Positions 12,929-23,002 of a stretch of DNA of 64,000 bases are shown here, piece after piece. The stretch is from Larix kaempferi (lineage: Eukaryota; Streptophyta; Pinopsida; Pinales; Pinaceae), in the NCBI GenBank assembly GCA_027924585.1, contig BSBM01000597.1, forward strand, positions 1,137,501-1,201,500, in the 5' to 3' direction. The notes below the pieces were generated by a model that was given only the letters and a program-made list of their open reading frames with translations, was not told the DNA's origin and did not search any database. The first letter of the stretch is position 1. Each line of letters starts with the position of its first letter. Both the position numbers and the translations under genes were made by a program.

Positions 12929-13033
12929 TTAATGCTGACCGTATTGGTTGGTCTTTTATCGGCATAGTAGTTTTGTACTGACAAATCTTAGATATTGACA
13001 AATTCTAGATATTGAGTTGCAGAGCATTTAATG

Positions 13034-13190
13034 TTGCAGCTCAGTGGTTAAAAAGTTCGCCATTTCGTATGAACACATTCGAATATAAACACATTCGAAT
13101 GAAATTAAGAGAGGTTGTGGTCATGAGCATACATCCATGGGTCTACATGATAGTGAACTGTCACATGTGAAGTAAACCAGCAAAGAAACC
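13034..13190 (+). mobile_element. Possible SINE-like fragment
   Basis: GCAGCTCAGTGGTTAAAAAG (13036-13055) resembles a tRNA A box and CACATTCGAAT (about 13075-13085, then repeated) a B box, about 40 nt apart. No tail or target duplication is defined, so this stays tentative. Confidence 0.25.
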
Positions 13191-14520
13191 TCAGAAATTT
13201 CTAATTCTCATTGTAAAATTCATACACACTGACGCTTACTGATGGATAAGTCTATGTTAGAGCCCTGCAGCAGTATTAATTAGACTGCTGCTGAGTGCAT
13301 ATTGGTTTCGGTGATGACATATTCGAGATTATCAATGTGTCTTACCTTGGACTCTGGAGATTGTTACCAACCAGAGAGAAGGAACTGAAACAAAGTGTTT
13401 CTCAATAAAAAATGACACATTACATTACTCATGCAATCTGGCAGAATGTACAATTAATGGAACAAATCGTTGAAGAAGATTCTGTGTGTGTGAAAGTTTA
13501 TAAGAGATTTTGGGAATTGATTCACAGGTGGTGTCATGACGTTATCCGATACGCTGGATTGTATCATACTTGAAAACCAGACTGGCATGGCTTCAGACAA
13601 TTATTGGCTTCTTGGTAACATAGTATTAAAGCTATTAAACTTGGTCAGGCTGTTCCTCCAAACCAAGAAAATCTTTTGGTTGATTCCTACACTGTTGAGC
13701 TGGCTGATGAAAACTGAAACATAAAATAAAAGAATGACATGAGCACATTGAACATGGACGTTAAAGATTCCACCATTGTTGATGTATGACCCTCGCATGG
13801 CTTCTAGAGCTAACTCGGCTTTGATAATAGGATTGTTGGAATTCAAAATCCAACTTACCTTTTAAATTTGAAGGACTGAACGATTTTCCCAAACCTATTA
13901 TATGTTTTAAACAGAATTTGTCAATCAGAAGTTTGTTTTTTATCAAATCTTTAGTGCAGGCAGAGACACATTTTATAACTCAGTAGGAGATGTGTAACTT
14001 CTTGGAGCTGATATATTTCTATTTTAAAATAAAATATTAAAAAAAATAAAATGTCCATTCAAATTAGATTTAAAAAACATTTAGGATGACATATAAAAAA
14101 AACTACACAAATTAGATAGATGTGGCATGTGATAATTAGCACTCAAATCGCTCCTTGTTGGCAACGGAAAATTTTCAGGCTAGGCACAGTTTGGAATTTC
14201 GAGGCTTTCGGTCGTCTTAAAATGGGCCAAAATCCCTAGGAACACAGTTCAATGACATAGTTTCACAGTAAATGGGATGGAACTACGATTCCGCTGGTTT
14301 TTATAACTGGAAGAACAAATCGCCAAAAAACACAGGACTATTTGAGTGCCAGTTATCCCACGCCCTCCCTAATTAAGGGAAATATATCTAATTTAGCAGT
14401 TCTGGTCTTATCTAATTGAGCAGTTCAATGCTGGTCCTACAGGTCAATTGGATTTGACTCTTAAGCTATTACTGACTCACTGTTAATTCCTGATAGTAAA
14501 TTATCAAGTGAAATCTCTGC
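13191..14520. other. Upstream intergenic region, nothing recognised
   Basis: No coding sequence supported on either strand; short overlapping frames near 13536-13946 conserve nothing I know. Confidence 0.4.
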
Positions 14521-14870
14521 CCAAGGTGTGGTAAATATTATGCACTTGGCTGGCTTTCCAAAATTTACTGATGGATAGGACAACAGTTCCATCAAAGTTC
14601 CATCAAATTTGACAGTTACATGTAAATTTTCAAACCGTTTACTCGACGAAGATTTTTTTACTGGTATTGAACAATTTTGACCCTATTTGTCCTGATAGTA
14701 CCTAAATACTTAAGTGGCCCCAAGATGCGGTAAAGACTATGCACCTGGCTGTCGACAATTTACTGGAAAGCAGTATCCCAAGATGCAGTAAACGTTCAGT
14801 ATATTCCTGATAATACCCCAAGATGCGGTAAAGATTATGCACCTGGCTGTCGAAAATTTACTGTAAAGCA
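14521..14870 (+). promoter_or_regulatory. Repeated motif upstream of the O-methyltransferase gene
   Basis: The motif CCAAGATGCGGTAAA recurs at 14521, 14720, 14778 and 14818, three times followed by ATTATGCACCTGGCTG-like sequence and an AATTTACTG tail. All copies lie within 520 bp upstream of the ATG at 15029 and in the same orientation. A promoter role is inferred from position only; it may equally be an unrelated local duplication. Confidence 0.4.
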
Positions 14871-14978
14871 GTATCAGGAATTAATACTGCTTTAAATGCT
14901 CTACAGTCAGTTGAGTTTTGACCATGATAAAATATTGATATTTGTACTACACACATGTTACTCTTTGGAAATCTGGTT

Positions 14979-14987
14979 CATAAATAG
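14979..14987 (+). promoter_or_regulatory. TATA-like box for the O-methyltransferase gene
   Basis: CATAAATAG lies about 45 nt before the ATG at 15029, which would put transcription start near 15010 with a very short leader. Sequence and spacing fit a plant TATA box but are not conclusive. Confidence 0.4.
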
Positions 14988-15028
14988 ATGGACGTGCAGG
15001 AGATCTTCGGTATGGAGAACTGAAAGAA

Positions 15029-16451
15029 ATGCATTCCATTTCTGCCATGGCCCGCCCTGTGTCCGTTGATCATGCTTCAGCAAATGGTCGCCAGATTAAC
15101 TCATCATCTGAATCAGCAGACCATGAGCTCCAGCTGCTTGAGCTGATGCTCTCTGCTGCTAAGCCCATGGCTTTGAAAGCAGTCCGCGTGTTGCTCGACA
15201 TTCCTGACATTATCGCCACACGAGGCAACGGAGGTCCCCTTTCAGTTGAGCAGATTGCTTCTCACATCGCTGCTGGTGATCCCTTCGTCTACTAGCAATT
15301 CCCATCTAGATCTGGGATACCTACAGAGAATTCTCAAATTCCTTGCTTCGGGCTTCCTATGCTGTTTTTACTGAACAAGCCGATCAGGCAAACGATGCAG
15401 AGATCAAGAAAATCAAGTACGGCTTGACGGGTCTTTCGAAGTTGTTGGTGCGAGAGGGAAACGATCAATCCTATGCACCTTTGGTGCTCCTGAACACCGA
15501 GATGGTCTACCTGGAGGCTTATCAACATCTGAACGAATCTGTCATGGAAAGCTGCTACACATTCAACAAAGCTCATGGTATGAGTCCCTGGGATTATGCG
15601 GGCAAGAATCCTCAAACCAACCAGATTTTCAACGACGCCATGGCCACTCACAGTAGGGCTGTCATGGCTTCAGCTGCAAAGATGTACGGTGATGGGTTTA
15701 AGAACATAAAATCGCTGGTAGACGTTGGAGGAGGCACGGGCTCTTCCTTGTCCACGATTGTTAAGGAACATCCACACATTCATGGCATTAATCTTGATCT
15801 CCCTCATGTCATCGCTACTGCGCCTCCCATCCCTGGTATGTTTTATAATGTTCATCACCATCATAGTAAAACTTGTTCATCTAGTAATAATAATGATATA
15901 GCAGGTGCAACACGATTCCTCTGAAGTTCTAAAGGGTTATCAGTGTCTGGAGTGAAGTTTTTGGAGGGCAATATGTTCGATCATATACCTTTTGCAGATG
16001 CAGTCATGATGAAGGTAATGTATTTATCTTTGGTCTCTGGTTTTGCATTTGCGTCAGATGCTAACTTATCTTATGCATTATTATTATTATTTGCTCTTCC
16101 GAGAGAATCTCCTCCTGCTTGAGTGCTCAAAAAATAATAATATGATTGTTATTTCAGTGGATAATGCATGACTGGGAGGACGAAGAGTGTGTGAAATTGC
16201 TGAGAAGAAGCTACGATGCTACGCCAACAAACGGGAAGGTCCTAATTGTGGAGGCCGTTGTTGAAAAAACTGAAAGTATGAGGAGGCGAGTGGGACTGTT
16301 ATTTGATATAACGATGATGATTTATACAACGGGTGGGAAAGAGAGAACAGAGGAAGAATATAAAAAGCTGTTCAAAAAAGCAGGCTTCAAGAAGTACACT
16401 ATCATCAAGCTGCCTTTCCTTCAAGGAATCATAGAACTCTCCAAGTCCTAA
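15029..16451 (+). pseudogene. Plant caffeate/flavonoid-type O-methyltransferase, 3 exons, exon 1 frame broken
   Basis: SAM-dependent class II plant O-methyltransferase, the COMT family that methylates phenolic hydroxyls in phenylpropanoid or stilbene/flavonoid metabolism in the cytosol; substrate not deducible. Exon 1 15029-15835, exon 2 15944-16014, exon 3 16158-16451. Introns start GTATGT and GTAATG and end ATCAG and TTCAG. Exon 1 encodes the dimerisation half (LQLLELMLSAAKPMALKA) and SAM motif I (LVDVGGGTGSS). Exon 3 has the catalytic-His motif WIMHDWEDEEC and GGKERTEEEY. Full length would be about 390 residues, close to the family. Frame shifts by +1 near 15290 (after DPFV, stop TAG) and again near 15352-15358 (after RILKFLAS); both sides of each break still match the family, so these are recent indels or sequence errors. 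The upstream ATG is the first in frame; ATG at 15047 is an alternative. Confidence 0.85.
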
Positions 16452-18640
16452 GTTGTTCCGCTGTTCCGATCCAAATTTTGTTTCGAACTTTAATTTATTT
16501 ATGAAGCATGTATATCGGGATCATGGCTAACGACACATGGTTATGTGTTTTTCTAATTATGACGATGTATATTTTTATGTATGAAGGATAAGTGTTTTCT
16601 AATTAGTTATGACGAAATGTATGGTGGCCGGAGATTCTAGAGTTGTTGTCCATTGGGTGTGCAAGAGAGCGGTGGTTTTGGTGTTGTTCGCTGGGTGGCG
16701 GCAAAGGAAAATTAGGGGAGGCCTAGTTTGATGATCTTTCTTTTCAACACAGCTATAAGGAATACAATTTTGTGGTAGATGGCTTAAGGGCAGGAAAGGG
16801 TAAAAATTTGATGGGAAAATTGTTTGTTATGGGTCATTTTGTTGTTCAAATATTGTTTATATTTTATATTAACAATTAGTAAAAACAAAGAAAATGATAA
16901 AAAGTTTGTATATAATATCGAAAATGTTGTTTTTGGATTTTTTCCCAAATTCCTACTTTGAATGGCCTTTCGAAAGAGGGTTTGTTTCTTGATGCTGGTT
17001 TTTTTTATTAGGGTTTGTATCTTGATGCTGGTTTTTTTATTAGGATTTGTTTCTGATTTTTATTTTTTATTTTTGAGGAATTTAGAAATGATCTAGTAAT
17101 GAATAGGCTCCTTCTCTTTGTTTTGATTTGGATTTTCCTAGTTTATTGTTTTGATGTTTATTGAAACATACAATATGTATTTGGTTATAGTTGGGTTTTA
17201 GAATATTTATAATTGAAATAGTTGTAGTTTCTTTGTTGATGATTTTGGGTAGAAGGTTTTTGATAGACTTGGTTGAGTATGGATTATGATTTTGGGTATA
17301 AGTTTTTTTAAAAGGTTAATGATCATGAAGAATATGTATGGATTATGTAATTTTATCTTGATTTAATATGAATATTAAATTAAATGTTTTTTATTGGGAA
17401 AAAAATGAAGTTTTGAGGTATTGGAATTAGTAAGTAGATCTATTTTTAATGAATCGTAATGAAATATTTGTTATCATAAAAATATGAATATGGTATACAT
17501 ATTTTTTAAATGTAAAAAAAATTATATTAAATTAAATATATTAAATTTATTTTTAATGAGTTAATTGTTATTTTGATTAAAATTTTAGATTATATAATTT
17601 TATCTTGATTTAATATCAATAAAAAATGAAGTTTTGAGATATTGAAATTACTAAGTAGATTTATTTTTACTAAATTATAATGAAATGAAATATTTGTTTA
17701 TATATATATAATTTTAAATGTAAAAAAAATATTTAAATTAAATGTATCTAATTTATTTTTAATGAGTTAATTGTTTATTTTCATTAAATTATTTTATATT
17801 TATATAAATCTTTTTAAAAAAATTAAGAAAAAAATGTTTTATTCATACATAATTTTAATATGTAATAAAATTATTTTTTTATATAACTTACATAATTGGT
17901 TATATTTTATTGTTATTATTTTTATATAATTCCTTGGTTATTTAAAGTAATTGTTATACTTCTCGTTAAATGAATAGATATATGTAAATGTTTCAAGTAT
18001 ATAATTATTTTATAAATTAGATTAATATCATTATATTTAATATAAAATAAGAATATAATTTAATAATAAGTAGTCAAGTAATATAATTTATATTAAAGAA
18101 GAGATTTGAATTTAAAACCTTTTATAAATTTTTATAAATGTATATGATTGTAAATATAAAGACAAAATTATTAAAATATAACAATTTTATAAATCATAAT
18201 TCAATGTAAGAGCATATAAAACCAAAACATTCTAAATACAATTATATTTAAAATAAAATTAAAAAATCTTACTTAAAACATTAAGTAGCTCTTAAAATTA
18301 TATTTATATTATTAAATTTATTGTAATAAAGACTAATATATTTTTTAATATATTGATTAATTTACACAATCTATTAAAATAATGTTATAAAAAAATTACG
18401 TATATAAAAAATAGTTCTTAATAATAATAAAAATACATATAAAAAGATAATTAAAAAAAAATTCATAACTTTATATAAAAATCAAGTTACATGTTTTAAC
18501 TACCATAAGGTTGGTATTTTTTTCTCTCATTGTAAATAAATTTAACAATCGAGCCAAAACCAAAATATTTTTTGAAGTGCCATAAAGTAGATTATATTTT
18601 CTCCCATTGTAAACAAATTTAACATTCAAGCCAAAACCAA
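16452..18640. other. Very AT-rich spacer downstream of the O-methyltransferase
   Basis: No gene seen. From about 17050 the sequence is almost only A and T. A direct duplication of about 220-245 bp starts near 17339 and 17585 (offset 221 at the shared ATGAAGTTTTGAG). A 33-bp pair CTTGATGCTGGTTTTTTTAT lies near 16989-17042 and an 80-bp pair (CATTGTAAA(T/C)AAATTTAACA) near 18526 and 18605. Confidence 0.6.
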
Positions 18641-18654
18641 AACAATTTATTATT
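18641..18654. repeat. LINE target-site duplication, left copy
   Basis: AACAATTTATTATT, repeated at 60703-60716 directly after the A-rich tail of the LINE. The match can be extended two A leftwards, which is ambiguous because of the tail. Confidence 0.75.
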
Positions 18655-18780
18655 TCACTCAATGTTCTCAAAGGATGAAGTTGGAAGGTTTTACGGTGAT
18701 GCAAGAATAGTCTGACAGAACCAGTGGCTTTAACAAGCTAAAATCGGGCCCGGAACCCTTGCACGGGCAGGTGGAATAAC

Positions 18781-20089
18781 ATGGAAACGCAAGGGGAGGG
18801 GGAGCCTCGGCCCTCGGACCTCAGAGTGATTGATAGCAAAGGAAAAGGGATGTTGGAAGCTCCTAAAACCCTAGAAGGTCAAGACCAGGCTAGTCATAGC
18901 AGAGTAATTGAAGAGAATAAACAAACTTCTGAACCACGAAAACCAGGGCAATGCATGCCAAAAGCAAGAAAGATACCAAAACTTCAGATAAAGTCTAACC
19001 GAATCAGAGAAGACATCCAGCATATGAAAGAGCATGCTCTTGTGGGAAAATTTATTGGAATCTGGCCATCTGAGAAAGCCTTGTTATGGTTGATAAATAC
19101 AACATGGAAACCTCAAGGTCACTTCGATCTTCAGCTTGGAGCTAAGGGGTTCTTTACGGTGGTATTCTTCAAGGAAGCTAACCAAAGAAGGATTTTTGAC
19201 AACAACCCATACTTCTTTCATTCAGCAGGCCTATATCTAAGACCCTGGAAGGAACGTTTTAACCCGGATAAGGAGAATCTCACCATTGCGTCAGTATGGA
19301 TACGCCTGTATTCCTGATGAGATATACTTCATATGCCAGAATATGTCTATACATGGACATTTCACAAGACCTTCCAGAAGTTATTGATATTTCATGGGAT
19401 GATGAGGAGTGGTTTCAACCCATTGATTACAAGCAACTACCTTTTAGATGCAGAAGATGTCACGAACAAGCCATCTCTTTAGGGATTGCCCCTTAAATAA
19501 GAACCCAAGTAAGATGAGTAACCAAGAGAAGAAACAAGAAGATGGGTTCACCAAAGTCACGACCAAGAAAAGATCATCCAAGAGGGCAGGTGGACCTGAG
19601 GTGAACAAAAAAGCTCAAACCCATAATAGATTTGCAGTACTGTAGATTGAAAAGGAAAATGCAACTCCTCAGGGTGATCAAACTCTAGAAAATCTGGGAA
19701 CCGAAGTAGATCCGTTACCAGAAATAGTACCGGAGGAAGCAATGGAGGAAGTAGAACACCGAGAGGAAGAAGGAGAGGAAATGACGTTCAAAGGGCTAGA
19801 TCTGGAATCATTAGAGGCGGTGGTCTCGACGAAGACCCCAAATCCCCTTTTGCAAAGTCAAATCTCCCTGTTAGAGAAAGCTATACTCAAAACGAAGCAA
19901 CATAAAGGATTGAGAATCATGTCGGATCCCATGAAAGAATCTGAAAGGGGGGAAAAGAAAGGCAGGAAGGACAAACGAGGAAGACACAGTAATGCGCAGA
20001 GGATTCAACTTCTTGGGTCGCAACTGGTAAACTCAGGTCAGTATCCAACTATCGTCGCAGCCCTTGTGACTAACCCTAAACTAGTTTAA
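18781..20089 (+). pseudogene. LINE ORF1 (nucleic-acid-binding protein), decayed
   Basis: ORF1 of plant L1-type LINEs coats element RNA. The N-terminal third is disordered; residues about 80-178 form the DUF4283-type fold (HALVGKFIGIWPSEKALLWL, FFTVVFFKEANQRRIF, LYLRPWKERFNPDKENL). A frameshift near 19315 leads into WDDEEWFQPIDYKQLPFRC, and a second near 19460 splits a CCHC zinc knuckle (CRRC, then GHLFRDC-like SHLFRDC). The C-terminal basic region continues in one frame to TAA at 20087-20089 except for a TAG at 19643-19645, probably a former CAG. ORF2 starts 2 nt after the stop. Confidence 0.85.
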
Positions 20090-20091
20090 TA

Positions 20092-21354
20092 ATGCGGATC
20101 ACAACCTGGAATATAAGAGGTTGCAAAAGTCCTCTTAAAATCTAGCTTCTGAAAAGGAAAATAGAAGTAGAAAAACGTATGGTAATGTTTCTTCAAGAAA
20201 CAAAGTGTACAATAGATGAATTAAAGGAAATAGGCAGGAAGGTGTGGCATAACTGTGAAGTTATGGCGACAGGAGCAAAAGGCACAGTTGGGGGCATTGG
20301 GATTCTGTGGAACCCTGGGAAACTGGCTCTGTCCGGGTTCTATGCCTCAACGTTCTATCTCACGGTTGCGTTTCAGGTATTGGGAATAAGAACTTGTGGC
20401 TTCCTCTCTAATGTGTATGGCCCCTCAACTCTTAATTTGAAACAAGCTTTCTTGAACTCTCTGTAGTCCCTCAAAGATCAGGTGGGACCTTCTCCGTGGA
20501 TCTTGGGAGGTGACTTTCACCTAATCCGTCATCTTGATGAAAAAAAGACGGTATACGTCAGCTGAGTCCCATCAATGAACACTTCAACAACACTATTGAA
20601 GCCTTGGGACTGGTGGACATCAGAACTACGAATGGTACTTTTACTTGGAATAACAGAAGAGCAAGGGACAGAAGTATAGCTTGTCGGCTAGACCGGTTTC
20701 TGGTCACAGAATCGATAATGAAAGGTATTTCCCTAGGCTTCTCGGAGGAATTAAAGCAGGAAGAGCAAACGCTACTCCAGGAATTTAATGAATGAGAAAG
20801 ACAGGAGGAACTCCTGTGGAAGCAAAAATCTAGGAATCGATGGTTAAAGGAAGGGGAATGAAATACCAAATTCTTTCACAGAGCGGCCATTCAACACCGT
20901 CATTCGAACAGGGTTGTGTGTCTCAAAAGAAGGAATGGTACCTTTGTTGAAACACAGGAAGATCTAGAAGATACTCTTAACGAGTTTTTTGGAGATCTTT
21001 TGGAGGAGACGGAGGTTGATTGCGGGGAGGATCAAGCCCAAATCTTGCAGGTTATCCCTAGGGTGATAAATGAAGACCACAATGTGCTACTGATGAAACC
21101 TATTGAGATGGAAGAGCTAGAGGAAACAGTGAAACATATGGCGGAGGATAAAGCGCCAGGACCAGATGGTTTCACCACTAATTTCTTTCATGTATGCTGG
21201 TCTTGGATTAAGGATGAAGTGTTAGCATTGGTGGAGAATTCCAGAAAGTCAGGGACTATTCTTAAAGCCCTAAATGCTACCCACCTGTCGCTTATTCCAA
21301 AGGAGTCTAGAACGGAAGACCCTGGGAAATTCAGACTGATAGCCCTCTGCAATG
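20092..21354 (+). pseudogene. LINE ORF2, N-terminal part: endonuclease and start of reverse transcriptase
   Basis: Starts MRITTWNIRG, the typical apurinic-endonuclease N-terminus, followed by MVMFLQETKC (catalytic Glu region), GGIGILWNP, WILGGDFHLI and LDRFLVT. Then come the connecting KEGE-NTKFFHRAA segment and the first reverse-transcriptase block (KAPGPDGFTTNFFH, THLSLIPKE, FRLIALCN). Stops at 20143 (TAG), 20464 (TAG), 20793 (TGA) and 20859 (TGA) all sit where the family has Gln or Arg, so C-to-T changes explain them. One frameshift lies near 20545. The frame ends in codon 1 of the CACTA insertion: AAT G at 21351-21354. Confidence 0.9.
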
Positions 21355-21384
21355 CACTACTACATATGGCTCAAAATTCCCATG
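21355..21384. repeat. CACTA left terminal inverted repeat
   Basis: About 30 nt, pairing imperfectly with 56108-56137. The outer 15 nt match at 13 positions, and both arms reach a TTCCCATG block about 23-30 nt in. Confidence 0.9.
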
Positions 21385-21474
21385 AAAGTTTGCCACAAAA
21401 TAGTTAAAATTGATGTTTTCGTGGAAAACAGTTTAAATTTTTGGAAAAAAATGAAAATTCCTCCGACGATCATC

Positions 21475-21572
21475 GCTATAGCCACGGATGGACTTTTCGT
21501 CTCTATAGCCACGAACTTTCGTCACTATAGCCACGAAAAGTATGTTCGTCGCTATAGCCACAAAAAGTACAT
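21475..21572. repeat. CACTA left subterminal repeats
   Basis: Four copies of (G/C)TATAGCCACGAA-like motif (near 21477, 21505, 21529 and 21553), partly joined by TTTCGTC. The same motif fills the right end at 55380-56060. Confidence 0.85.
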
Positions 21573-22897
21573 CTCCTAGGATTATTCAGTCACACTTTTA
21601 AAACAATTGATGCTATCATCCATCTACAACAAGGAGAATTGGTTGCAACACTTCAAGAAAACCGAGCATAAATTACAATTGCCCATCCTACTAGCCTGTA
21701 ATGGAGATATCACAACGGAGTTAGATTATTTTTCACAATAATTACTTTTGATATTCATCCTATACAACAACTAATTCATCTATTCCAAGCTCTTTTTGAC
21801 CTCACTATAGTATCACACTAAATTCATTAACACATACCAAACACCTCTGGCATAGACTTGAAGCAAAGAGTGTTAGCCACTACATCTAACATCTGCAAGC
21901 TTGGCACCATCAAGATTTGTCAAGTAGTAGTAATAACTAACAACATTACATTAACACTCTGGTGTCTCACTGAAAAGTCAACCCCCACTTCAAACATAGA
22001 AGACCAAATTCTAGGAGTAAAGAGATCAAATAGTAAATCACATTCTATGCCAACTCAAGACCTATGAAGATAGGCTTTCTACCTAACCCTACAGGGTCTG
22101 TCACTTACAACAATTAACTCAATAGTTTAGATATGCATTGAAGGTTAGCTTGCTATCATTTTTAGAGGCAACCTTATGACATGTTCTTGTCGAGCTAAAG
22201 ATGGTTTGTGTACACTCTTTGTGCCATGGTTCATATTTGACCAATCTCATATAATGAAGATCACAATGCACATTGTTGCGAATCAAAGAAAATCGATTTC
22301 AATAAACATAACTCCCCTCCAACCCTCATTCATTAATGAGTAGTTGTAGTTGGCTCGTACCTTCAACGTGACACCAATACTTAATATCTAGTGGAACTTT
22401 GCACCCTAGTATGGGACTTCAAGATAGAAGCCAACACACTAGAAAAAAACACAATGGTTTCCATCATACTTTAAATCATTGCATATCAAAATTCTCATGG
22501 ACAACATATAAGACACCTTTCCATATAAACATATTTGTCCTTTTACATATACATATTTGTGAGATCCTTTTATCTATGTAATGAGCTTCAAATGGGCGAG
22601 GAGCCATTGATTTTGCAAATGTTTTTCCCATGGAAGAACATGTGGGTTTTAATTTTCTAAAATGTTTTAGATTCTTACCAAATCCTAATTACAAATTGTT
22701 ATGTACTAAAATGAACACAACCATCACTTAACTAGTGTGAAACTTTCGACATGTTATTGTATTGCAATGTTCTATACACACATATTTGGGAATATAAGCT
22801 ATTTGCATGAAGGTGAGATGTATTTTTGATAAGCGTGGACGAAGTGTGGTGTGAGTATTGTTGTTTTATGAAGATCAGGGAAAGCAGTGCAACAGGG
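21573..22897. other. CACTA interior, no gene recognised
   Basis: No coding sequence I can identify on either strand; short frames such as 21858-22067 and 22399-22581 carry no known motif. Confidence 0.45.
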
Positions 22898-23002
22898 ATG
22901 AGGGGCACACTTCTCAACCGCCTTCTGGCAGTCAGATTGCAATCTTCAAGACATGCCACTGCTATCCGCCATAGCGCTCCATAGGCTTTGGCATCCAAAC
23001 GG
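22898..23002 (+). pseudogene. Possible first exon of a mitochondrial-protein gene (captured)
   Basis: The frame MRGTLLNRLLAVRLQSSRH continues for about 10 residues to a TAG, then ALASKR, and ends at a GTAAAT donor. The start is rich in Arg, Leu and Ser and lacks acidic residues, like a mitochondrial targeting peptide. I do not recognise the protein and no downstream exon was found, so this is a weak candidate for another captured piece. Confidence 0.25.

Larger units (their letters stand above)
18655..21354 (+). mobile_element. LINE (L1-type, RNase H-bearing) 5' half, interrupted by CACTA
   Basis: This half carries a 5' leader of about 125 nt, ORF1 and the endonuclease plus first third of the reverse transcriptase of ORF2. 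It resumes at 56141. Without the 34,783-bp insertion and its 3-bp duplication the LINE is about 7.26 kb, flanked by a 14-bp target duplication and ending in an A-rich tail, so it appears full length. Several nonsense codons and frameshifts show it was already, or is now, inactive. Confidence 0.9.

Noticed and set aside
15836-15943. Extra coding sequence and frameshift between OMT exons (VQHDSSEVLKG)
   Set aside because: An intron ending at ATCAG (15943) joins the frame cleanly to VSGVKFLEGNMF, so no shift is needed there.
17050-18480. Matrix-attachment or replication-origin role for the AT-rich block
   Set aside because: Composition alone gives no specific support.
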